Assembly (NCBI RefSeq): GCF_003852525.1
Contig: NZ_QAJL01000002.1
Span: 314,970-378,969, forward strand
DNA: 64,000 nucleotides
Direction of reading: 5' to 3'
Origin: Pedobacter sp. KBW06
Lineage (GTDB): Bacteria; Bacteroidota; Bacteroidia; Sphingobacteriales; Sphingobacteriaceae
The notes below the pieces were generated by a model. The model had not been told where the DNA came from. It searched no databases and saw nothing but the letters and a program-made list of their open reading frames with translations. Shown here piece after piece: positions 26,909 through 34,209 of the stretch (the stretch's first letter is position 1; the number at the start of each line of letters is the position of its first letter). Made by a program: the position numbers and the translations under genes.

Positions 26909-29900
26909 TTAAAATGTCAGCTGCAGTCCCATGAGCCATCTTTTGTTCTGAGGATACATCAAGCGGTCTACACCGTTGTTCAGGACATTAAAATTCCCCA
27001 CTTCCGGATCCAGTCCGCTGTATTTGCTAAAGGTGACCAGGTTTTGTCCGCTGACATAGATTCTGAGTTTAGAAATCTTCAGGTGTTCCAGTACAGATTT
27101 AGGAAGGCTGTATCCCAGCTGAACTAACTTTAAGCGCAGGTAAGATCCACTTTCCAGGAAGCGGGTAGATTCACGTGCATTTTGGTTGGGATCTCCGAGA
27201 ACGGCCCTTGGCATATCTGTTCCGGTATTTTGCGGCGTCCAGGCATTGAGGGTACTGGCCAGGAAATTTCTTCCGGCTTCCATTCCCTCCAGCTCAAATC
27301 GGTTTCCGTTATAGAGTTTGTTTCCGGCTACGCCCTGCCAGAACAAGGAAAGGTCGAAGTTCTTATAGTTGGCTGCAAGGTTCAGGCTATATTCATACTT
27401 CGCGAAACCTGAGCCCTGGTAAGTTTTGTCTTTTTCATCGATCTTACCATCACCATTGGTATCTCTGAACCTGATGTCTCCTGCTTTTGCATTTGGCTGC
27501 AAGACCTCACCGGCATTGTTTTTATATCCTGAAGCTTCTGCATCGGATTGGAAAATACCATCAGCCTCATATAAATAAAAAGCACCAATTTCTTTCCCGA
27601 CCATGGTTTGAGTTGGGATATGGTCTGTCCCGAAGCGTAACCCTGTACCGTATAGAACCTGGTCTTTATTGGCCAGTGTCAGGACCTCATTTTTCAACAA
27701 ACTGATGGCACCGCCGATATCAAACTGCCAGTCATTGTGATTGAAATGATAATTACTTTCCAGTTCCAGACCTTTGTTAGCGATCTTACCTACATTCAGG
27801 ATCGGATTGTCCACACCTGCCGAAGGTGGTACTTCTTTAGTAATCAGCAAACCATCGGTGATGTTGTTAAAATAATTGATGGAACCCGACAGTTTGTTGT
27901 CAAAGAGTCCAAAATCAAGACCAATGTTCTTCGATTTAATTGTTTCCCATTGCAGGTCCAGGTTTTGAAGCGTATAGGCAGCGGAACCAGGCCATGGCGT
28001 AGCACCAGAACCCTGTACAGAGCCTCCGGACCAGTTGTTACGGGTAGTGATGAGTGCCTGGTGGTCATAATATCCTAAAGCACCTTCATTTCCAAGCTCT
28101 CCATAACTTGCACGAAGTTTTAAGTTATTCAGCCATTTAACCTCATTCAGGAAGGATTCTTTATGGATATTCCAGCCCAGGGAAACCGAAGGGAAGACGC
28201 CATACCGTCTGTTTTCTCCAAATACAGAAGAGCCATCTCTTCTTACAGAAACCTGTAAAAGATATTTGTTGTCATAGGCGTAGTTTAACCTCGCCAGTGT
28301 AGAAAGGCGCACATATTTATTGTTTGTTCCTGAGGCATTGAATGTACCGCCAAGACCGGCAGAAATGGTATTGAAATCCGGATTGGTAAAACCTCCCGGC
28401 ACTTCTGTTTCCACAATTTTCCCATTTACTACAGTCCTTACAATCGTTTTTCCATCTGCGGTTACACTGATAAAGCGGTTTGTTTTTTCCTGCGCTGTAT
28501 ATCCTGCAAGAAGTTTCAGGCTGTGTTTACCGATATTCAGGTCGTAATTCAGCAAATGCTCCATTAAACGTTCCTTATACAGGGAGTTTCTGTTGAATAC
28601 CCTCGTGTAGGAAACCAGGGGATCATTTGCATTGGCACGATATGGCGGATTAAAAGCGTACTCATCCGTCCTTGCATTGATGTAATTCAGATTGGCTGTA
28701 TATTTTAAACCCTTGATGATGTCCAGTCCGAAGCGGATATTTCCGCCCAGGTAATTGGTTTTGGAATTGGCATCCAGAAAATGATCCGCAGCAATAGGGT
28801 TTTGAAATTTCGGCAATCCGTTTTCCGTTAATCCGTAACCATATTTTTCCTTCTCATCAAATACCGGAAGTAACGGCGACTGGAAATAACTGTCTTTCTG
28901 ATCAAATTTAGCGGCTTCGGTTCTTGTTTCAGAATAGATAATGTTACTTTCTACCGTTAACCTACCTTTTTTAAACTCATTTCTGGACCTTACTGACTTC
29001 TTATTGAACTCAGAGCCGATAAAGGTTCCGCGATCGTCGGTCAGGTCACCGCTTAAAGAGTAGGTCAGGTATTCGCCGCCCCCTTTCAGGTTAACATTGT
29101 AATTCTGCGAAATCCCTTTGCGGTTAATTAAATCCTGCCAATCTGTATTTGTACCTGTGTTTTTAGACAGGTAAGCAGGTAAAGCCGGAGCAGAAGGCCC
29201 TGCATTGGTGTACATCATCGTATGCAGTTTTTTATAGCCCTCGGCATCCAGGAATTTAAATTGCTCTGTTGGCCTAACGATGCTGTAGAAAGAAGAAAAA
29301 TCGATCACAGGGGCACCTTGTTTTCCTTTTTTGGTCGTAATAAGGATCACACCGTTGGCACTGTTCGAACCGTAGATCGATGCCGCAGCACCATCTTTAA
29401 GCACTTCTATGGAAGCAATATCGCCGTTACTGAGGTAATAAGGATTACCGGGTGTACCATCGATGATATACAAAGGCTGATGCGCACCAAAGGTGCCGAT
29501 CCCCCGCAACCTGACATCCGAAGACTGTCCTGGATTTCCGCCGGGACTGCTGATGGATAATCCGGCTACCCTGCCCTGAAGTGCATTGATGGGATTGCTG
29601 GCCGCCACCTGTTCCAGTTTTGTGCCACTTACCGAGCTTACCGCACTGGTCAGGTTACTCCGTTGCTGGGTTCCGTACCCGATTACCACGACTTCATCGA
29701 GTCCTTTCATGTCTGTCCGCAATTTCAGCAGGATATCCTGGCCGGCAACCACCTGAATTTCTTGTGTAAGGTATCCTATAGCGGAGAAAATAAGCACATC
29801 TTTTGCTGAAGCATTGACCCGGAATTTCCCTTCGTGGTCTGAAGTTGTTCCTGTCTTTGTTCCCTTGACTTTAATATTGACTCCGGGAAGTGGTTGATCA

Positions 29901-30049
29901 GTTTCGTCGAGGACCTGACCTTTTATGGTACCGGTCTGAGCAAATACACTGCTGCCGGCGAGCGTCGAGAACAGGCAGAAAGCAAGCATGAGCCAGGTGA
30001 ATTTACTGCTCCATAAATTGCTTATTGGCAATCGTAAATCTTTAATCAT
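26909..30049 (-). CDS. SusC/RagA-family TonB-dependent transporter (PUL B)
   Basis: 1046 residues. N-terminal export signal with a long basic region ending in LAGSSVFAQ, then the carboxypeptidase-like domain (TIKGQVLDETDQPLPGVNI), the SusC signature DEVVVIGYGTQQRSNLTSAV, plug (DIASIEVLKDGAAASIYG) and a barrel ending in RWLMGLQLTF. It heads the PUL B operon. A perfect -7 element and a 17-base palindrome sit just upstream. It imports the ligand captured by the SusD partner into the periplasm, where GH2 and GH63 presumably act. Confidence 0.96.
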   Translation of the reverse strand: MIKDLRLPISNLWSSKFTWLMLAFCLFSTLAGSSVFAQTGTIKGQVLDETDQPLPGVNIKVKGTKTGTTSDHEGKFRVNASAKDVLIFSAIGYLTQEIQVVAGQDILLKLRTDMKGLDEVVVIGYGTQQRSNLTSAVSSVSGTKLEQVAASNPINALQGRVAGLSISSPGGNPGQSSDVRLRGIGTFGAHQPLYIIDGTPGNPYYLSNGDIASIEVLKDGAAASIYGSNSANGVILITTKKGKQGAPVIDFSSFYSIVRPTEQFKFLDAEGYKKLHTMMYTNAGPSAPALPAYLSKNTGTNTDWQDLINRKGISQNYNVNLKGGGEYLTYSLSGDLTDDRGTFIGSEFNKKSVRSRNEFKKGRLTVESNIIYSETRTEAAKFDQKDSYFQSPLLPVFDEKEKYGYGLTENGLPKFQNPIAADHFLDANSKTNYLGGNIRFGLDIIKGLKYTANLNYINARTDEYAFNPPYRANANDPLVSYTRVFNRNSLYKERLMEHLLNYDLNIGKHSLKLLAGYTAQEKTNRFISVTADGKTIVRTVVNGKIVETEVPGGFTNPDFNTISAGLGGTFNASGTNNKYVRLSTLARLNYAYDNKYLLQVSVRRDGSSVFGENRRYGVFPSVSLGWNIHKESFLNEVKWLNNLKLRASYGELGNEGALGYYDHQALITTRNNWSGGSVQGSGATPWPGSAAYTLQNLDLQWETIKSKNIGLDFGLFDNKLSGSINYFNNITDGLLITKEVPPSAGVDNPILNVGKIANKGLELESNYHFNHNDWQFDIGGAISLLKNEVLTLANKDQVLYGTGLRFGTDHIPTQTMVGKEIGAFYLYEADGIFQSDAEASGYKNNAGEVLQPNAKAGDIRFRDTNGDGKIDEKDKTYQGSGFAKYEYSLNLAANYKNFDLSLFWQGVAGNKLYNGNRFELEGMEAGRNFLASTLNAWTPQNTGTDMPRAVLGDPNQNARESTRFLESGSYLRLKLVQLGYSLPKSVLEHLKISKLRIYVSGQNLVTFSKYSGLDPEVGNFNVLNNGVDRLMYPQNKRWLMGLQLTF

Positions 30050-30064
30050 AATATTTGGTTTGAG

Positions 30065-30081
30065 TTGATTGATTCAATCAA
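30065..30081. promoter_or_regulatory. 17-base palindrome at the PUL B susC promoter
   Basis: TTGATTG-ATT-CAATCAA: perfect 7-base arms around ATT. It overlaps the -7 element (30079-30086) and the expected transcription start, a place where an operator would control the operon. It could instead fold in the 5' leader. Confidence 0.45.
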
Positions 30082-30086
30082 ACTTA
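30079..30086 (-). promoter_or_regulatory. -7 promoter element of the PUL B operon
   Basis: TAAGTTTG on the minus strand is an exact TAnnTTTG match 29 bases upstream of the SusC ATG. A good -33 TTTG was not seen, which fits a promoter that needs an activator. Confidence 0.5.
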
Positions 30087-30188
30087 ATATGAGCATGATC
30101 CGAAAAACGAATTATGTACCCCTACATGTAGCGCTATCTTACCCCTACAAGACCTCTACACGAGCTGGAAACACCGCGCGAATGCGCT

Positions 30189-31868
30189 TTAGAACGACTT
30201 TAGGTAATCGTTGAGGTTATCGTTCTGCTGTAAGCCAAAATGCTTCCTCAGGCGGTACCTTGCCATTTCCGCAGACTTCACGGAGATGTTGTTCAGTGTG
30301 GCAATCTCTTTAATAGAAAGGCTTAGCCTGATCTGGGCGCAGAGTCTGCGCTCGTTCTGACTGAGGTGAGGAAACTTCTGCTGCAGGTTGTAGAAAAAGT
30401 CCTGGTATTGGGTTTCTACCTTGAGGTTAAAATCTTCCACATACTTCTCCAGGTTGATGTCGTATTTGAACTTATTCACCAGTTTGTGGAGCTGGTGGGG
30501 AATCTCTACCGGTTCCGTTCTATCCAGGCCGCCAAGCTCTTCAATAAACTTTACAATCAGGTCATTTCTGTGCGCAATGTATAAGGCATAGTTTTTTAAC
30601 TCAATATGGTTAAAATCCAGGCGTTCATTGAGGGCCTTCTTATCCAGAACCGTATGTTCCAGCTCCTTCTCAATTTCCTGTTGTTTTATAGCTGCCAGCT
30701 CGGCTTTTTTCCTTTGCCTGCTTCTCAGTTTACCATACAGGAGCACACCGATGACAATTAACAATACGACAATGATGGCGAGGGCGTTCCGCTGAAAGGA
30801 CTTGAGACTTTCTTTCACAGAAAGCGCCTCCAGTTGTCGTTCTTTCTCCTGCGCCTCACGCTTTAGCGTAAGTGTGAGTAACGCATTTACTTTGTTTTTG
30901 GACAGGAATTCCTCTCTGACGGCATTGTAGTGATTGGTGTTCTCAAAAGCCTGCCGGTAATCGCCCATGCGCTGATACAAGAGGGAAAAGACCTTATAAT
31001 TGTCCAGGAGGTTTTCTTTTTTGGAGTTAGAGCTGCTTTGATCAATAAATGCCCTTGCTTTTTGTAAAGCAGTTAAGGCCTCCCCGTTTCTTCCGAGGTT
31101 AATCAGGGAGTAGGCCATCTGGTTGTTCAGTTCTGCAAGTGAAAGCAATTGTTTAGTAGAGTACTGCAGGGCGAGGTTAAAGTAAACAATGGCCTGATTG
31201 TAATTCTTATTGTTGTTGCTGCAAATGCCCAGATTATTGTAAGCGGCACTAATCAGCGCTCTTTTATTGTGTTTCTCTGCCATCACCAGGGCCTGTTTAA
31301 AAAAGCCTTCTGCCTTTCCAAATTCATTTTTAAGCTGGTAAATTAACCCGATGGCATTTAAGGAAAGCCCCGTTTCATCTGGATTTTGATGAGCTTTATA
31401 ATAATCGTAAGCCATGGTATGGTATTTCAGGGAAAATTCTGCGTTTTCCACATCGTAGTAAATCCATCCCAATAAGGTATAGGTGGCACCCATTTTTGCT
31501 GGCTTATCCAGGCTTTTATAGATCTCCAGCGCATCAAATGAATATTCGAGGGCAAGATCATAAATATCATTGTACAAATAGCCTTCGGATAAGATGACGA
31601 GGGCATCGGCTTCCAGTTCTTTGTATTTGTTTTCGTAAGCTAAAAGGTAGGCCTCGTAAGCGGAGGCAATGGCCTGATTGGTAGAATCCCTGTTGAGGCT
31701 TTTTGCCCTTTTATTTAATGCAGTTATTCTGGCTTTAATGACGCTTTCGGTACTCCCGGAGCTCAAAGGTTTATCCCCTTCCCGGTTTGACTCACAGCTC
31801 ATCAACAGCTGAAGCATCAAAAAAAAGAATAAAGTAAATAGTTTCTTTTGGTTAGTGTGGTTCATCAT
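30189..31868 (-). CDS. Membrane-spanning TPR / LuxR-type HTH regulator, probable PUL B regulator
   Basis: 559 residues from ATG 31868 (next codon is also Met; a TTG at 31886 lies inside the promoter and is unlikely). The N-terminus has a lipoprotein-like signal ending LLMSCES. Several tetratricopeptide repeats follow (for example AKMGATYTLLGWIYYDVENA, RALISAAYNNLGICSNN). A membrane span is at about 358-381 (LAIIVVLLIVIGVLLYG), then a cytoplasmic coiled coil and a C-terminal helix-turn-helix (about 503-545, LSIKEIATLNNISVKSAEMA). The layout suggests a periplasmic sensor wired directly to a DNA-binding domain. It lies 139 bases upstream of SusC on the same strand. Confidence 0.88.
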   Translation of the reverse strand: MMNHTNQKKLFTLFFFLMLQLLMSCESNREGDKPLSSGSTESVIKARITALNKRAKSLNRDSTNQAIASAYEAYLLAYENKYKELEADALVILSEGYLYNDIYDLALEYSFDALEIYKSLDKPAKMGATYTLLGWIYYDVENAEFSLKYHTMAYDYYKAHQNPDETGLSLNAIGLIYQLKNEFGKAEGFFKQALVMAEKHNKRALISAAYNNLGICSNNNKNYNQAIVYFNLALQYSTKQLLSLAELNNQMAYSLINLGRNGEALTALQKARAFIDQSSSNSKKENLLDNYKVFSLLYQRMGDYRQAFENTNHYNAVREEFLSKNKVNALLTLTLKREAQEKERQLEALSVKESLKSFQRNALAIIVVLLIVIGVLLYGKLRSRQRKKAELAAIKQQEIEKELEHTVLDKKALNERLDFNHIELKNYALYIAHRNDLIVKFIEELGGLDRTEPVEIPHQLHKLVNKFKYDINLEKYVEDFNLKVETQYQDFFYNLQQKFPHLSQNERRLCAQIRLSLSIKEIATLNNISVKSAEMARYRLRKHFGLQQNDNLNDYLKSF

Positions 31869-31883
31869 TTGCTGGGCACAAAC

Positions 31884-31891
31884 CAAATATA
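31884..31891 (-). promoter_or_regulatory. -7 promoter element of the TPR/HTH regulator gene
   Basis: TATATTTG on the minus strand, exact TAnnTTTG match, 15 bases before the ATG at 31868. It rules out the in-frame TTG at 31886 as a start. Confidence 0.5.
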
Positions 31892-32034
31892 GCTTTTTCC
31901 GCTGCGTTAAAAAAGGCAGAATCTAAAGAAAGCCTGCCGGCCGTGTTATTTACCTGAGACCTGATTTTGTAAGTTGTCAAGATGTACAATATTTTTAACA
32001 ACAGGGCCCAGCTGGAGACATCAGGGGCCGATCT

Positions 32035-32159
32035 ATTGTAATCTTAATTTAATAATTTAAAATATGGTAGTCCAACTTCATTTTTTTTTCTACATTTGTC
32101 CTTGAGAGCGTTAATTTAAACGGGGGTAAGTCTTCTGACTTATGCCCGTTTTCTTTTTA
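32035..32159 (+). repeat. Repeat unit 1 of a twin small-RNA locus
   Basis: This unit and 32325-32450 share an upstream block (TTGTAATCTTAATT..AATAATTTAAAA), the element TACATTTG, and a 3' block TGAGAGCGTTAATTTAAACG plus a GGGGTAAGTC stem and T-rich end. They lie in the same orientation, 290 bases apart, with diverged sequence between. They fill most of the 633-base gap between the TPR/HTH regulator and PUL C. The DNA between them (32160-32324) is AT-rich and shows nothing I recognise. Confidence 0.85.
32103..32158 (+). ncRNA. Candidate small RNA 1 (about 55 nt, promoter plus intrinsic terminator)
   Basis: A perfect -7 element TACATTTG (32091-32098) lies just upstream. The transcript would contain the conserved TGAGAGCGTTAATTTAA and end in a 14-pair stem (32119-32132 with 32137-32150, one mismatch and one wobble, loop TTCT) followed by TTCTTTTT. 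No open frame of useful length is present. Exact 5' end is inferred from promoter spacing. Confidence 0.65.
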
Positions 32160-32324
32160 CCGGCTATTTTTATTCCCTTCGAAAATTCAAATTCATTTCA
32201 GACTGACAAACACGTGCTAAACCTGGCTCTCTTTTCTATTTTTTTAAAAACAGCCAAATCTTTATTATAAACCGGGAAATTCTTATTTAACCTATGTATT
32301 CAGGGCTATGTACCTCGTCCTCAA

Positions 32325-32450
32325 ATTGTAATCTTAATTCAATAATTTAAAAATCACTTGTTTGGAGATTGAATTTATTTTTACATTTGTCCCTGAGAGC
32401 GTTAATTTAAACGGGGGTAAGTCGGAGGATTTACTCCCGTTTTCCTTTTA
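32325..32450 (+). repeat. Repeat unit 2 of the twin small-RNA locus
   Basis: Second copy of the 32035-32159 unit in the same orientation. The promoter, 5' transcript block and terminator arms are conserved. The segment between the upstream block and the -7 element, and the terminator loop, have diverged. Confidence 0.85.
32394..32449 (+). ncRNA. Candidate small RNA 2 (paralogue of RNA 1)
   Basis: The -7 element TACATTTG is at 32382-32389, with ACTTG at 32356-32360 as a possible -33 element. The terminator stem pairs 32410-32423 with 32428-32441 (all 14 positions pair, two wobbles, loop GGAG), then TTTCCTTTTA. Substitutions relative to unit 1 keep the pairing, which argues for selection on RNA structure. 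Confidence 0.65.
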
Positions 32451-32452
32451 AA

Positions 32453-32480
32453 CAAAAAATCCCCGCCGAAGCAGGGATTT
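32453..32480 (-). terminator. Rho-independent terminator of the PUL C operon
   Basis: On the minus strand AAATCCCTGC-TTCG-GCGGGGATTT, a 10-bp stem with a stable TTCG loop, followed by a T-run. It is 22 bases beyond the SusD stop and converges with the small RNA 2 terminator. Confidence 0.9.
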
Positions 32481-32501
32481 AAAATAGAGCGCTTATAAAT
32501 A

Positions 32502-34112
32502 TTAATTTTTATCCCACCAAACTCTGGAGGTCAATAAGTCTCCGCCCGGAACACTGGCCACGGCTTTATTATAGTTTTCTGTATTTGTTCCTGCTTCCAC
32601 TACAGGATAAGGGAAACGACGAGGAATGGTTCCATTGGTTGCATTACCAGGATAAACCACCGGAGTCAATACCGGGAAGCCCGTTCTTCTCCAGTTTGCC
32701 CAAGACTCATAAAAATCAAGTTTAGTATTATTCAGTGCCCAATACTGTGTATTGATCATATTTAAGCCATTGGCCGGATTATAAGGATGTGCATCCGCAT
32801 AGGCTGCTGCTGCTGTCGCAGTGATGGTTGCTGCTGCACCATACTGTGAAAGGTAGGTCATCGATGCGATTAATCCTTCACGGTAATGTTGCGCTGCACT
32901 TCCGGCGATACCGAAACGTTCCGCTGCATCTGCCAGTAATAATTCCGTTTCTGCATAAGTTAACACGAATGTTGGTCCGTCTTTCTTAATCATTACCGGA
33001 CTTGGTGAAGAGTAATCAGTAAAGGCCGTAAAACCCGGATCCAGCTTAATTCCCTGCCCGGCAATTAAACTAAGGTCTTTACCATTAGGCATTCCTTTTT
33101 GCGCAGCAGGATTTGCGTTTGCATTAGGGTTTTGAGCTTTGGTATCTTCATTCACATATAAATTCGTTACTGCAACCACGCCTAAACGGGGATCGTTGGT
33201 GCTTTTAAGAAAATCAATAAAGGTTTTTGACCACCTTGTATAGAAATTTTCCTGGCCACCGCCACCCAGAAGAATCTGGCTATTCCTGTTAATCGTAATC
33301 CTGTTTCCGCTTTCCGAGCCCAGGATAAATGCATTATCGTCATTGCTCAACATCGTATTGCCAACAACTTTCTGTACATAGCTCTGCGCTGTAGCGGCAT
33401 CTACTTTACTAAGACGCATGGCCATTCTAAGGACTAAGCTATTTCCGAAACGTTTCCATTTGGTTGGATCACCATTATAGAAAGCATCTCCCGCAGGCTT
33501 ATCGCCATTCACATCCAATGCAGCTACTGCTTCGCTCACTTCTTTCAGCATGTCGGTGTAAATGTCCTTTTGCTTGTCGTAAACCGGGAAATAGTTTTTT
33601 CCAAGAAAACCGATTCCTGCCTGAGAATAAGGAACATCACCATAAAGGTCGGTGATGCGCTGAAAAATCAGCGCCCTCATGATTCTGGTAATCTGGTGTA
33701 AATTCTGGTATTCTTTCTTATCCTTGGTAAAGGCCAGCAAGTCTACAATCAGCCTTACCTGCTCAGGATAGGCACCATCACCACTGGTAATGGAATTGGA
33801 AGAAAATCCCCAGTAAGCAGCAGTATAAGTAGGATTTGAAATGTACTTATCTCCTGCCCAGTAACCGATTACAGAGGAAAGCCCCTGCATCATGGTAGAG
33901 CAATAGATCAAATTTGCGCGCCAGGTATCATAACTAAAATCGACACTTCCTGAATAGCTCAGTTGTGCACTCGTTAAGATAAAGTTAGGATTAAAATTTG
34001 CCGGGTTATAGGTAGAAGGATCAGTATTGATCTCCTCATAATGTTTTCTGCAACCTGTAGCAACCGTCAGGCAGAGGGCCGCCATTATAGTATATTTATA
34101 TATCTTTTTCAT
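32502..34112 (-). CDS. SusD-like (SusD/RagB, second family type) outer-membrane lipoprotein (PUL C)
   Basis: 536 residues from ATG 34112; upstream in-frame codons to 34154 precede the real signal MKKIYKYTIMAALCLTVATGC (lipobox ATGC). It starts with YEEINTDPSTYNPANFNPNF and contains FQRITDLYGDVPYSQAG and WKRFGNSLVLRMAMRLSKVD, the pattern of the SusD-like_2 group. That group usually pairs with STN-domain SusC proteins under sigma/FecR control, as here. No enzyme genes accompany the pair. The ligand is unknown and could be a peptide, glycan or other nutrient. Confidence 0.94.
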   Translation of the reverse strand: MKKIYKYTIMAALCLTVATGCRKHYEEINTDPSTYNPANFNPNFILTSAQLSYSGSVDFSYDTWRANLIYCSTMMQGLSSVIGYWAGDKYISNPTYTAAYWGFSSNSITSGDGAYPEQVRLIVDLLAFTKDKKEYQNLHQITRIMRALIFQRITDLYGDVPYSQAGIGFLGKNYFPVYDKQKDIYTDMLKEVSEAVAALDVNGDKPAGDAFYNGDPTKWKRFGNSLVLRMAMRLSKVDAATAQSYVQKVVGNTMLSNDDNAFILGSESGNRITINRNSQILLGGGGQENFYTRWSKTFIDFLKSTNDPRLGVVAVTNLYVNEDTKAQNPNANANPAAQKGMPNGKDLSLIAGQGIKLDPGFTAFTDYSSPSPVMIKKDGPTFVLTYAETELLLADAAERFGIAGSAAQHYREGLIASMTYLSQYGAAATITATAAAAYADAHPYNPANGLNMINTQYWALNNTKLDFYESWANWRRTGFPVLTPVVYPGNATNGTIPRRFPYPVVEAGTNTENYNKAVASVPGGDLLTSRVWWDKN

Positions 34113-34209
34113 TGGAATATATTTGTCTTTTGGTGATGAATCAATCATAAACATGATGGTTTCAATGGACTCTAATTGATTTTAAAATTTGCTTTTGTAA
34201 CCTTGGTGT

